Shown piece by piece: positions 10,456 through 19,622 of a DNA stretch of 42,896 bases. Under the pieces are notes generated by a model. It was not told the origin of the DNA. It saw only the letters and a list, made by a program, of their open reading frames with translations, and did not search any database. Every line of letters begins with the position of its first letter. The stretch's first letter is position 1. The position numbers and the translations under genes are program-made. The DNA comes from Desulfuromusa sp. (GTDB lineage Bacteria > Desulfobacterota > Desulfuromonadia > Desulfuromonadales > Geopsychrobacteraceae): NCBI GenBank assembly GCA_016744595.1, contig JADGEB010000029.1:426-43321 (forward strand), given 5' to 3'.

Positions 10456-11334
10456 ATGAATCTCAGTCCTGAAGTTATTGCGCAATTAGAACGCGTGTTA
10501 GGCTCCGTTGAAATGCTGTTGCCAAAAGCGGTCAAGCCCGTTGACTGGTCAAGTTGTCATGCTGCAAACTGGCGACGACACTCCTTCTCCGGATACCTTG
10601 AGCCAGTCAAGGTCACTGATACCACCCAACTAGATGAGCTCCTTGGAGTTGATGAACAAAAAAATATCATGCTTAACAATACCCGCCAGTTTTTACAAGG
10701 GCTGCCAGCGAACAACGCTCTGCTCTGGGGATCGCGGGGAACAGGAAAATCATCAATCGTCAAAGCACTCCTCAATGAATATGGCTCTCAAGGATTACGT
10801 GTCATCCAGGTAGAAAAGGAAGACCTTATCTATATTCCAGAGATTTTTGCTGCTGTAGAAGATCAGCCATACCGCTTTATCATGCTCTGTGATGACCTCA
10901 CTTTTGAAGTTGGAGAACTAACCTATAAAATGCTCAAGAGTGCTCTTGATGGTTCCGTTTATTCGGCTCCAGAAAATGTATTGATCTACGTCACCTCTAA
11001 CCGTCGCTATCTCCTCCCCGAGTACGATAGTGATCATTTAGGAGGTAAATATGTTAAAGGCGAACTCCAACAGAGTGAAATCCAGGAAGAAAAGAGTTCT
11101 CTTTCTGATCGTTTTGGACTCTGGGTTCCATTTCATGTATTCACTCAGGAGCGGTATCTTGATGCGGTCAAGCTCTGTATTGAACGTTGGAGCAAACAGT
11201 TTGGAAAAGAGATTCCATGGAGTGACGATCTTGAAAGAACCGCCATCAAATGGGCTAACGAAAAAACCAAGCGTTGTGGCCGAACTGCCTATCAGTTTTC
11301 AAAAAACTGGGTTGGCAAGTTCCTGCTGAGATAA
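10456..11334 (+). CDS. DUF815-family AAA+ ATPase
   Basis: This is a 292-residue ATPase of unknown role. The Walker A motif GSRGTGKSS is at residues 92-100, and a Walker B-like FIMLCDDLTF is at 141-150. A C-terminal segment rich in charged helices (AIKWANEKTKRCGRTAYQF) is typical of DUF815 proteins. The family is widespread but uncharacterised. A selenoprotein gene follows 42 bp later on the same strand with its own ribosome-binding site. A functional link is not established. Confidence 0.85.
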   Translation: MNLSPEVIAQLERVLGSVEMLLPKAVKPVDWSSCHAANWRRHSFSGYLEPVKVTDTTQLDELLGVDEQKNIMLNNTRQFLQGLPANNALLWGSRGTGKSSIVKALLNEYGSQGLRVIQVEKEDLIYIPEIFAAVEDQPYRFIMLCDDLTFEVGELTYKMLKSALDGSVYSAPENVLIYVTSNRRYLLPEYDSDHLGGKYVKGELQQSEIQEEKSSLSDRFGLWVPFHVFTQERYLDAVKLCIERWSKQFGKEIPWSDDLERTAIKWANEKTKRCGRTAYQFSKNWVGKFLLR

Positions 11335-11376
11335 AACACAACCTAGTGTAGCAACATACAATCAAGGGAGAACAAT

Positions 11377-11715
11377 ATGAATATCGATTGGGCATATTTA
11401 CGTAAAGGCTGAACATCGTGTAAAAAAGCTCAGGAGTTTCTTGAGCAGGAACAGATAACAATCGAAGAGGTTGTAGATGCACGTAAAAACAGGATTGAGG
11501 TGCACCAAGCTTGGGACTTAATCAAGGGAGCAGAGCATATCCGCGCTGCCAAAGGGAAAAAGGTGGTTCATTTTTCTCAGATTGCTGATGAAAGAGAAGC
11601 TGTACTCAAAGGAATTATGGGACCCAGTGGCAATCTTCGGGCACCAACATTCAGGATCAAAAATCAGTTCATCGTCGGATTCAATTTGGAGATGTACGAA
11701 AAGAAGTTTAAATAA
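11377..11715 (+). CDS. ArsC/Spx-like thioredoxin-fold selenoprotein (Sec12)
   Basis: A 112-residue protein is read through an in-frame TGA at 11410-11412 as selenocysteine. The ATG at 11377 is preceded by AAGGGAG. The active site reads LRKGUTSCKKAQEFL, so Sec12 replaces the first cysteine of a CxxC motif and Cys15 is its partner. In ArsC/Spx-like proteins this is the redox cysteine, followed as here by a KKA helix. The frame is open for 101 codons after the TGA, and the candidate SECIS hairpin lies 15 nt after it. The substrate (arsenate, thiols or another) is unknown. Standard calling starts this gene at the internal GTG at 11500 and loses the active site. Confidence 0.88.
11428..11446 (+). 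promoter_or_regulatory. Candidate bacterial SECIS of the ArsC-like selenoprotein
   Basis: A hairpin GCTCAGGA-GTT-TCTTGAGC has an 8-bp stem (one G-T pair) and a 3-nt loop starting with G. The loop begins 23 nt after the end of the TGA, which is in the range seen for bacterial SECIS elements. Confidence 0.75.
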
Positions 11716-11919
11716 AGTGCAGATCTGATCAAACAGGTGCGGGGTTGGCCTTATCTTAATCTGCTGACTATCACTCCAACTTGCTTTGATTATTTGCAAA
11801 TCTACCTAGGAGCATTAATTACTGCTTATATTTGAAACTCGAAAATATCAACTCAACTGACCAAAATTCAGTTTACACTTTCAATTGATGATCAACCTTA
11901 ATCGAGCTATTCTGCCTGA

Positions 11920-13116
11920 ATGTCAACAATTCGCTCCAATGTAAGAAAGCTCTATGCCTTTTCCTTCCTGAAGATGAGCCTGTTTCCTATGGCGATCATC
12001 ACATTGTTTTGGAAAGATCAAATTGGCTTAAGTTTGACCGAGATTCTGCTCTTGCAGGGGATCTTTTCCATTTCGATGGTCGTGATGGAATACCCGTCCG
12101 GCTACCTGAGTGACCGAATTGGTTACCGTACAGCGCTTAACTTTGCTTCTTTGTTGGGAATTGTCGGCTGGGGTCTCTATACTGTTGCCGATTCTTTTTC
12201 TCAGGTGCTGATAGCTGAAGTTATCCTCGGCTTCTCTATTTCTTTCATCAGCGGCTCGGATAGTGCCCTGCTCTACGAAAGTTTAAAGTCCGACGGAGAT
12301 GAGCGATTCTACGCTCATCACGAAGGGCGTAAAAGCGGTATCGGCCAGCTTGGCGAGGCCTGTGGCGCAATCTTTGCCGGGCTGCTCTACGCTTACGCTC
12401 CTCTACTCCCATTTATTATCCAAGTGGTGGTCTGGATTTTAGCTCTATTGCTGACTCGCTCCATGGTTGAGCCACAGAAGAAATTGAAACCACTGGAGAG
12501 CCATCTTCTGGAGGCTTGGAAATCAACCCGTTTCGCGCTAATAGAAAATAAACGCTTACGCTACACCATCCTCTTGAGCCTAATTTTGGGGTTAACCTCC
12601 TACTATCCCATCTGGCTGATCCAGCCTTACATGCAAGATGGCGGTGTTCCGCTCGCCTGGTTCGGACCAGTATGGGCTGGTGCTAACTTAAGTGTCGCCC
12701 TATTCGCTTTAATCAGCCACCGCACTCATCTGCGAATCGGCGACCATTGGATGGTGCTGTTAATCATCTTGGTCGTCATCGCCGGATACCTGGGTCTCGG
12801 GCTAGTCGGTGGTCTCTGGGGATTTCTCTTTTACTACCTGCTGACCTGCATGCGAGGCTTGCGCGGTCCGATGATGCTCAATCACATCCAGCAGGAAATT
12901 CCATCCGCCAACCGTGCCGGGATTCTTTCTCTGCAGTCACTCTGCTTTCGGATCAGTTTTGTCTGTACAGGACCGTTAATCGGAATGCTTGCTGATGATG
13001 TTGGTGTTCAGAAAACTTTTCTGTTTCTCTGTTATGGATTTACTATGGTGTTGCCACCTGTCGCTTGGTTGTTTCTTAGGCAGTTAGTTGAAACAAAAAC
13101 ACCAGTAATTGAGTAA
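11920..13116 (+). CDS. MFS-family transporter
   Basis: This is a 398-residue polytopic membrane protein of the major facilitator superfamily with about twelve hydrophobic segments. The loop 2-3 motif (GYLSDRIGYRTAL) matches the MFS motif A pattern G-x3-DR-x-G-R. There is no strong ribosome-binding site at the ATG at 11920. The substrate cannot be named. It stands apart, 204 bp after the selenoprotein and convergent with the LysE-family remnant. The spacer contains no other gene. Confidence 0.85.
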   Translation: MSTIRSNVRKLYAFSFLKMSLFPMAIITLFWKDQIGLSLTEILLLQGIFSISMVVMEYPSGYLSDRIGYRTALNFASLLGIVGWGLYTVADSFSQVLIAEVILGFSISFISGSDSALLYESLKSDGDERFYAHHEGRKSGIGQLGEACGAIFAGLLYAYAPLLPFIIQVVVWILALLLTRSMVEPQKKLKPLESHLLEAWKSTRFALIENKRLRYTILLSLILGLTSYYPIWLIQPYMQDGGVPLAWFGPVWAGANLSVALFALISHRTHLRIGDHWMVLLIILVVIAGYLGLGLVGGLWGFLFYYLLTCMRGLRGPMMLNHIQQEIPSANRAGILSLQSLCFRISFVCTGPLIGMLADDVGVQKTFLFLCYGFTMVLPPVAWLFLRQLVETKTPVIE

Positions 13117-13142
13117 TCCTCCCATTTTTTTATTTACCTGAT

Positions 13143-13430
13143 TCAGTTACCACGGCGAGCCAGTGCGAGACCTACCCCAGCTGTGATCAGCAATCCACCT
13201 GCTGTCCGCAAAACTAACTGGAATGCTCGCCGGCTCTGCAAAAGACCTCTTACGTTTGCTGCAACTATAAGCTGAACAGCAATTCCTATTGTCGCTCCAG
13301 CAACAGTGAATAGAGCATGTTTCCAACCGAATGAAATACTATGTGAAACGGTCAAAAGTACGCTCGGCCCGGGAAGTGCGATCATGATTGTCGTGGCAAT
13401 AACGAACGTAAGATATACGTGTAATTCCAT
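13143..13430 (-). pseudogene. LysE/RhtB-family exporter with internal deletion
   Basis: The 95-residue frame joins the N-terminal part of a LysE/RhtB amino-acid exporter (IALPGPSVLLTVSHS, then GATIGIAVQLIVAA) directly to what looks like its C-terminal end (LRTAGGLLITAGVGLALARR). Family members are about 205 residues with six membrane segments, so roughly 110 central residues, including helices 3-5, are missing without a frame break. The junction falls near residue 59. It is most probably a decayed gene with an in-frame deletion rather than a functional half-size exporter. Confidence 0.75.
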
Positions 13431-13596
13431 ATTGAATGATCCCTGTTAGTTAGTTCTAAAAAAAAACAATGTTGCCAAACGACCGAGTTCTATTTTGGGG
13501 GCAATATATTTATTATTGGTTGTTGATCAACTTTTGCTTTATAGCAACTCTAGAATCGTACTCAAAGGCATTGGTTACCCTAACAAGGAATAAGCT

Positions 13597-15879
13597 CTAT
13601 CTCCTCTTCACCCTGAACCCCGATTTTTCCAGCGCCATGGCAAGGTCAGTCTTGGTGTTTTGGGACTGTATTGTTTTTGATTTTACAACCTTCTCAAGCT
13701 GTTTTTGCCTGCTCTCTCCCGGTGGTTTCACCTCCCCGTTCCGCATGCTCAAGGCAATCCGTTTTCGTTGCAGATCGACCTCAAGCACCCGAACTTGCAC
13801 CTGTTGTCCAACCTTAACCACATCATTGGGATCTTTGACAAAACGGTCAGCGAGTTGGCTGATATGAACCAGACCATCCTGGTGGACTCCGAGATCGACA
13901 AATGCACCAAAGGCGGCAACATTTGTGACAACACCATTTAGGTTCATCCCCTCTTTGAGATCCTTTATCTCCATCACATCCTCGCGGAAGCTGGTTGAAA
14001 TAAAGGTTTCACGAGGGTCACGACCCGGCTTTTTTAATTCGTTGATAATATCGTGTAATGTTGGCAGCCCCACATCATCGGCTACATATTGTTGCAGCTT
14101 GATGGCATCGAGCAATGTCGAATTATTGATCAACTGTTTGAGATCGGTACCGGCATCAGTTGCCATCTGTTTCACCAATTTATAACGTTCTGGGTGGACT
14201 GCGGTGTTATCAAGAGGTTGTTCCGCCGCTCGAATACGCAAAAAACCAGCCGCCTGCTCAAATGCCTTGTTCCCAAAGCGGGGAACTTTAAGCAGTTGTT
14301 TCCGCTGCTCAAAAATCCCATTTTTATCCCGATAGCTGACGATCGATTTGGCAACCGATTCACCAATCCCTGAAACGAAACTGAGCAACGCCCAACTGGC
14401 AGTATTTAGATCAACCCCAACGTAGTTGACACACGATTCCACTACTTCTCCTAGCGCTTTTTTCAGGGCGGTTTGGCTAACATCGTGCTGGTACTGACCA
14501 ACACCGATACTTTTGGGATCAACCTTGACTAGTTCAGCCAATGGATCCTGCAAGCGTCGGGCAATAGAAATCGCCCCACGCACGGTCAGATCAAGATTGG
14601 GGAACTCTTCGCGAGCAATATCAGAGGCAGAATAAACACTGGCTCCCGCCTCACTCACCATCACTACCGGCAGTTTTTTGCCAATGTCTTTCAAACATTG
14701 GCGCACAAACTGTTCCATTTCCCGGCCTGCAGTACCATTACCAATAGCAACCATTTCAACCTGATGACTGTCGAGTAAACGTAATAATTGTTGACGTGCC
14801 GAGTCAATCTGACCCCGGCCGGTATGGGGATAAATAGTAACGTGCTCAAGAAATTGTCCGGTTTGATCAACCACCGCCAGCTTGGATCCGGTGCGCAGTC
14901 CGGGATCGACACCCAGAACCCGAGAGTTTCCAGCCGGAGCCGCTAACAAAAGATTGCGCAGGTTCTCAGCAAAGACCCGAATAGCTTCTTCATCTGCCGA
15001 CTTTTTCGCCTGCAAACGCAAGTCAACCTCTATTGATGGTGCTAATAAACGATTGTAAGCATCTTCAACCACCAATCGAAGCCAACTGTGATGTGGGTTT
15101 GAAGCTGGAATCAGCAACTGCCCAAGACGCAAAAGAATCTCTTCTTCAGGAGCCTCAACCGACAGTCGTAACACCTCTTCCTTTTCACCACGCCGCATTG
15201 CCAGCATCCGATGAGAAGGAATTTGTTGCAGCGGTTCACTGTAATCATAGTACATCTCAAATTTACTGATTGTTCCCGCCTTGCCACGAGCCGGTTGCGA
15301 ACCAAACAGTCCTTGCGTCCAGGTCAACTCCCGTACAGTCGCACGAACTTCTGCAACATCAGAAAATCGTTCTGCCAGAATGTGTCCTGCACCTTGCAGT
15401 GCACTTGCCACATCAGCAATTTCATTATCTGGATTGATAAAAGGAGCTGCCAGAGTTTCCATCTCATCGCCAGAGCCAACAGCTTGTAAAAGTTGTTCGG
15501 CCAGTGGTTCCAGGCCACGCTCTTTAGCAATTGTCGCTTTAGTGCGCCGCTTGGGTTTGTAAGGTAGATAAATATCTTCCAGTTCGGTTTTTTGGCGGCA
15601 AGTAACAATCTTGCTCCGCAATTCGACTGTCAACTTTCCCTGTTCTTCAATCGATTTAAGTACCGTCTGCCGACGCTCCTCCAACTCTTTGAAATATACC
15701 AGCTTTTCCTGCAACTGACGGATTTGAACCTCGTCCAACTCACCAGTTGCCTCCTTACGATAACGAGCAATAAAAGGGACGGTTGCACCCTCTTCAAGCA
15801 AGGTGACAGTTTGTGTGACCTGATTTTTATGCAAACCAGTTTCTTCGATCAAAATCTGGAGGATATCAAACATATTCAT
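13597..15879 (-). CDS. tex: Tex transcription accessory protein (YhgF family)
   Basis: This is a 760-residue RNA-binding protein. In order it shows the N-terminal Tex domain (VPFIARYRKEATGELDE), a YqgF/RNase H-like domain (VLGVDPGLRTGSKLAVVD), a double helix-hairpin-helix region (FVSGIGESVAKSIVSYRDKNG) and a C-terminal S1 domain (GAFVDLGVHQDGLVHISQL). The length is normal. Tex is implicated in transcription and RNA handling and in stress survival. The gene stands alone on the minus strand. Confidence 0.96.
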   Translation of the reverse strand: MNMFDILQILIEETGLHKNQVTQTVTLLEEGATVPFIARYRKEATGELDEVQIRQLQEKLVYFKELEERRQTVLKSIEEQGKLTVELRSKIVTCRQKTELEDIYLPYKPKRRTKATIAKERGLEPLAEQLLQAVGSGDEMETLAAPFINPDNEIADVASALQGAGHILAERFSDVAEVRATVRELTWTQGLFGSQPARGKAGTISKFEMYYDYSEPLQQIPSHRMLAMRRGEKEEVLRLSVEAPEEEILLRLGQLLIPASNPHHSWLRLVVEDAYNRLLAPSIEVDLRLQAKKSADEEAIRVFAENLRNLLLAAPAGNSRVLGVDPGLRTGSKLAVVDQTGQFLEHVTIYPHTGRGQIDSARQQLLRLLDSHQVEMVAIGNGTAGREMEQFVRQCLKDIGKKLPVVMVSEAGASVYSASDIAREEFPNLDLTVRGAISIARRLQDPLAELVKVDPKSIGVGQYQHDVSQTALKKALGEVVESCVNYVGVDLNTASWALLSFVSGIGESVAKSIVSYRDKNGIFEQRKQLLKVPRFGNKAFEQAAGFLRIRAAEQPLDNTAVHPERYKLVKQMATDAGTDLKQLINNSTLLDAIKLQQYVADDVGLPTLHDIINELKKPGRDPRETFISTSFREDVMEIKDLKEGMNLNGVVTNVAAFGAFVDLGVHQDGLVHISQLADRFVKDPNDVVKVGQQVQVRVLEVDLQRKRIALSMRNGEVKPPGESRQKQLEKVVKSKTIQSQNTKTDLAMALEKSGFRVKRR

Positions 15880-16063
15880 ACGATTTATTCATGTCCTTGT
15901 AGGCATTTTCAAATTAATATTTGCGAAAAAGAAAAGACGGTGATGCTACCACGCAGGTAAAGATTTGCAAAGCAATGGAGTGCAAAACGAAAGGAGTTAG
16001 CAGCGTAAATCAACCAGCAAGGACAGCCATTCAGCCGACCTTTACTATTTCAAAATACCTCGA

Positions 16064-16561
16064 TCAAAAATTATGCCTAGGTAATTTCCAGACATGATCA
16101 GTTGAAGAAGATTCTGGATCATCATCGACAAATGATCCTTCATAGCCAAAGGCAAAAGCAACGACCTCCTCCTGAACTTCCAAGGTTCGGTTAAATTTTG
16201 TCTTATCATCCAAGTTATTATTCAATGTTCGGGCGATATCCAGATAGGAAACAACCCGCATATCTTTATCCAAGAAAAACAACTTTAATTTTAAATCCCA
16301 CACTCGAGTAAAAAGCAGCCTAGGATGGTTTGAAAAAGATAAAGTTCCATCAATAATAATTTGATCTGCTTGCTGCTTAAACGAATAATCTACTGTGACA
16401 TAGAGATCTTGCCAACGCTGCTTTTCAACCTGCCCCAAAGACAAGCTGACCATCCCTTCTTCATCCGCTTTAGCACCTTGGTAATAAGTTGTTGTCGTCT
16501 GGCACCCAAAAAGCACTACCCCGGACAAAAAGACAAATATAATCCATAGTTTTTTTTTCAT
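16064..16561 (-). CDS. Uncharacterised lipoprotein
   Basis: The product of about 165 residues has a short lysine-rich N terminus, a hydrophobic segment and the lipobox LFGC, so it should be a lipoprotein. The start at 16561 is chosen over the upstream ATG because GGAG lies about nine bases before it and the signal peptide then has normal length. The mature part begins CQTTTTYYQG and predicts mostly beta strands. No family was recognised. It stands alone, upstream of tex. Confidence 0.7.
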   Translation of the reverse strand: MKKKLWIIFVFLSGVVLFGCQTTTTYYQGAKADEEGMVSLSLGQVEKQRWQDLYVTVDYSFKQQADQIIIDGTLSFSNHPRLLFTRVWDLKLKLFFLDKDMRVVSYLDIARTLNNNLDDKTKFNRTLEVQEEVVAFAFGYEGSFVDDDPESSSTDHVWKLPRHNF

Positions 16562-16708
16562 ATCTATTCGCTCCACGACAGGGGATTGCATATATAGAGA
16601 TTATAACATGTATAGAAAAACAAAGGATATAACCCCAGATATGTTAATGTCAGTACAACATAAATATTAGCACTAAAATTATTTTTATATTGCCCCACAG
16701 GCTAGCGC

Positions 16709-16909
16709 ATGAAAAATACAGGTATTTTCTTCCTCGGATTATTCTCAGTCATCTATTTACTGAACCCAACAGCAGGTTTTTTGGAACTAATTCCTGACAA
16801 TATTCCGATTATTGGCAACCTTGATGAAGCCGCGGCAGTCGCCCTATTGTTGATGTGTCTGCGTTACTTCGGCTACGAGCTTCCCGATATTTTTAACCCA
16901 AAAAAATAA
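16709..16909 (+). CDS. Small DUF1232 (YkvA)-like membrane protein
   Basis: The 66-residue protein has two hydrophobic segments around the motif LIPDNIPIIGNLDEAAAV. This closely follows the DUF1232 pattern (LIPD-x-IP-x-G-x-LD-D/E) found in YkvA-like membrane proteins of unknown function. The ATG at 16709 has only a weak ribosome-binding site (CAGG). It is convergent with the radical SAM gene. Confidence 0.7.
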   Translation: MKNTGIFFLGLFSVIYLLNPTAGFLELIPDNIPIIGNLDEAAAVALLLMCLRYFGYELPDIFNPKK

Positions 16910-16956
16910 TTTTGTTTCTCGCTGTGTCTCAGACGCCTTTATAGTTAATAGCAAGC

Positions 16957-18558
16957 TTATCCCGAACCAAAGAAAAACGCATGATTAGAACTAAAGATGG
17001 GCGGATTACGTTTCACAATCTCCCGGATAACCGGAGATCCCAGCAGGCGCTGATTCAGAAACTTACGCGCAGCAGCACGATCCCAACCCGTTGCAGATCG
17101 AAATTCATGATAGAGGCCAAGCGGGCTTTCAGCATCCTGAAGCTGGGAACTATCAATCCCATACAAATCAGGATTTTCCAGTAACTCTGACCCTCTCGGC
17201 AGGTTCATAATCGAAATATTGAGAAAGCCAATTTTCTCCGCATGCTCTTCCAGAAAATTCAATGTCATTTCTGCATCAGCTTCAGTTTCCCCCGGAGTAC
17301 CAAGCATGATGTAAACATAACTGCTAATCCCTGCCATAAATAAATTGTCTAGAATCTTGACGACTGTCTCTAGCTTGATCCCCTTTCCAAGCCGGTCAAG
17401 CACAACCTGTGAGCCACTTTCCAGTCCTAGTTGCAACATTTCACAACCAGATGTTGCCAAATTTCGGATAAATTCAGGGTTTTCCAAAGCAGATTCAAAC
17501 CGGACAAATCCAAACCAGGATAAACCACTTAAAGCAGTACGATGTTCTGCCAACTTTTTCAGGAAATTAACGGGAATAGCATTGTCGGTCAGATGAAAAT
17601 TGGTGACCGCATAACGTTTTGATAATTGCACCAGCAAATCTGGAAATTCAGAGGGTTGAAAAGTTTCATAAGGATGTACCGGTGCAGTAGCTTCGGGACA
17701 AAATAAACATTTTTTCCAATAACAACCACGCGATGCACTTACCGGAAGAATCGGTTGTGGGCTGAAATATTGGTCAAATTTGGCAAAAGAAAAATCGGGG
17801 ATAAAGCCTATATCTGAATTATCGCTTAGATAATAATCATCTAGAGTAGAGCCTTTTACCAAAGCAATGAGAGAAGCTTCTCCAGGCCCAAAAACCAGAT
17901 AGTCAAAAGGGTACAACTTAGAAGCGAGTCGCTGTAACGGCTCCTGCCATGAAGTGATCAATCCACCTCCGGCAACCAACTCTAAATCGGGGAATTGCTG
18001 TCGAAGTAATCCAGCCAATTCAAATGCCGGAAAAACCTGATGCAGGTAATTAATTGATATAGCTACCCGCCGCGGCTGATGAGCTTTGATTCTGGGCAAT
18101 AAATCATTCAGAAAGTAGGAGTAAAACAGCGTACGTACGTTTCCACGACTGAACAGACTCAGCGCTTCAGGATTAAAAACTGAGAACCCTTTGTGTTGAT
18201 AATCCCCAAGAGTCAGCCGTTCCTTTTCATACTGTTTCGACCAAAGGCTCAGTAACAGATTTAAGTAACGAACCGCCGTACTATAACGGGGTAAAGATAC
18301 ACCCTCCGGCGAAGAGCGCAGCAGGTCAAGAGACTCTTGACGATGTTTTAATGCCCGGCGAATAGAAGTCCCGCAATTTTCTCCCGCCACCTCAGCCAAC
18401 CGTTCACCGTCCAGGAGATAAAGATAAGCATCCAGATTGGCATCGAGAACTTTTGTACTGATCTTCGCGGTACGTAAGGCGGCACAAAGAATTGCCAGTG
18501 AAAGTGGTGGCTCCGAAGGTTTGAGAGCTGGGGGTTGGAGTAACAGGACATCAATCAT
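16957..18558 (-). CDS. B12-binding-domain radical SAM protein
   Basis: This is a 533-residue protein. The N-terminal region (VLLLQPPALKPSEPPLSLA, then a Rossmann-like part with ELVAGGGLITSW) resembles the cobalamin-binding domain of B12-dependent radical SAM enzymes. The iron-sulfur motif is SRGCYWKKCLFC with cysteines at 279, 284 and 287 (Cx4Cx2C), a spacing known in some members of this class. LGLESGSQVVLDRLGKG and YIMLGTPGETEAD are conserved core segments. It starts 15 bp after the selenocysteine rhodanese, so the two are probably co-transcribed. The substrate is unknown. Confidence 0.85.
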   Translation of the reverse strand: MIDVLLLQPPALKPSEPPLSLAILCAALRTAKISTKVLDANLDAYLYLLDGERLAEVAGENCGTSIRRALKHRQESLDLLRSSPEGVSLPRYSTAVRYLNLLLSLWSKQYEKERLTLGDYQHKGFSVFNPEALSLFSRGNVRTLFYSYFLNDLLPRIKAHQPRRVAISINYLHQVFPAFELAGLLRQQFPDLELVAGGGLITSWQEPLQRLASKLYPFDYLVFGPGEASLIALVKGSTLDDYYLSDNSDIGFIPDFSFAKFDQYFSPQPILPVSASRGCYWKKCLFCPEATAPVHPYETFQPSEFPDLLVQLSKRYAVTNFHLTDNAIPVNFLKKLAEHRTALSGLSWFGFVRFESALENPEFIRNLATSGCEMLQLGLESGSQVVLDRLGKGIKLETVVKILDNLFMAGISSYVYIMLGTPGETEADAEMTLNFLEEHAEKIGFLNISIMNLPRGSELLENPDLYGIDSSQLQDAESPLGLYHEFRSATGWDRAAARKFLNQRLLGSPVIREIVKRNPPIFSSNHAFFFGSG

Positions 18559-18573
18559 GTAAGATACACAAAA

Positions 18574-18942
18574 TCATGACTCTTCAATTTTATCAACAGG
18601 AAACCCTTCGGCCAACCAGCCGAAAATCCCATCGGAAACGTTATAGATCTCGGATCGTGATGAAACTTCCAGCAAATATTCACAAACCACCCGGGTTCGC
18701 TTGCCTGTTCGTCAAATAAGCAAAAGTGGCTGTTCAATCGAAACCAGTTGATCAAGCTGCCGGAGCCATTTTTCAGGTTGGCAACCTCCATATTCATCAA
18801 AAAATGTCAGCAGATGACTCCCGGCAACAATCCCGGTCAACTGCCACTCATCTGGACGGCGAACATCAATGATAGCAGCTCCCTGTTGTAACAGTTCCAA
18901 GGTATCAACACTTTTGACCTGCTTGAAAATCTTTCTGGCCAT
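18574..18942 (-). CDS. Rhodanese-domain selenoprotein (Sec77)
   Basis: Reading the TGA at 18714-18712 as selenocysteine gives a complete 122-residue single-domain rhodanese. The N-terminal half has IDVRRPDEWQLTGIVAGS, the usual CH2A-like region. The active-site loop is PLLLIURTGKRTRVV, where almost all rhodaneses have Cys (CRxGxR). After the loop the frame continues YNVSDGIFGWLAEGFPVDK, the normal rhodanese ending. Ordinary calling ends the protein at the TGA, leaving it without a catalytic loop. A SECIS-like hairpin follows. The substrate is probably a sulfur or selenium donor (inference). Confidence 0.88.
18683..18699 (-). promoter_or_regulatory. Candidate bacterial SECIS of the rhodanese selenoprotein
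   Basis: On the minus strand, CGAACC-CGGGT-GGTTTG forms a 6-bp stem (one G-T pair) with a 5-nt loop having G at its second position. The loop begins 19 nt downstream of the TGA. Confidence 0.7.
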
Positions 18943-19115
18943 ATTAGATATTTCTCGGTATCACCACACAAAAAAAAACTGTTAAATATATATTATGGGC
19001 ACGAAATACTGACTGGGTCATTATGGGAACCCATAGGAGAAAACCCTAGGGCAGGCAAATTGTTGCCATACCCCTTTTCCCATCTGGCCACAGTCAGAAT
19101 CAACAACAATAATAA

Positions 19116-19574
19116 TTACTGAAACAATGCTCCTGATTCAAAATTAAAATGTTGAACCTCGTAAACCCCTCCCTTGTCAAGAAGACTGATAGTTACGGTT
19201 GCTTCACCGGTAGAGTATTGAGCATCAACGATATACGTGATAACTGGCTGCTGCTGCGTATCACCCTCTCCACCAGTAGATTTCTTTTTAAACTTCATTT
19301 TTTCAATACTTTGGAGTTCCCCTATTTTAGACAGCTCTGCCAAAATATTTTTAAGATTTTCCTCCGAAACTGTTTTCAAAACTTCTGCGGCTAAGTATTG
19401 TTTGACAACCTCTGGATTCCAAGTCGAAATTTCAGGTAGAACATTTTGGATGTAAGGAACTGCCGTACCATCATATTGAACTGACTGAGTATGCTCATAA
19501 TACAAAAACGCTGAAAGCCCGGTAACTAAAACAAAAATGACGTAAATAATGAATTTTTTTAATTCTTTTCTCAC
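19116..19574 (-). CDS. Membrane-anchored protein of unknown function
   Basis: The 152-residue protein has one N-terminal membrane segment (residues about 8-26, IIYVIFVLVTGLSAFLYY) preceded by lysines, then a hydrophilic domain. This suggests an inner-membrane-anchored periplasmic protein. The start is GTG with AAAGGA about 12 bases upstream. The C-terminal half alternates hydrophobic and polar residues (VTISLLDKGGVYEVQHFNF), a beta-rich pattern. No family is recognised. It lies 48 bp downstream of queF on the same strand. Confidence 0.65.
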   Translation of the reverse strand: MRKELKKFIIYVIFVLVTGLSAFLYYEHTQSVQYDGTAVPYIQNVLPEISTWNPEVVKQYLAAEVLKTVSEENLKNILAELSKIGELQSIEKMKFKKKSTGGEGDTQQQPVITYIVDAQYSTGEATVTISLLDKGGVYEVQHFNFESGALFQ

Positions 19575-19622
19575 TTCTCAATCCTTTTTCATAAGAAATA
19601 AACAGGGCACAGTTTCAAAAAA

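Noticed and set aside
18555..18800. Separate 81-codon minus-strand gene downstream of the rhodanese fragment
   Set aside because: It is out of frame with the rhodanese; reading the TGA as Sec gives a full rhodanese over the same DNA.
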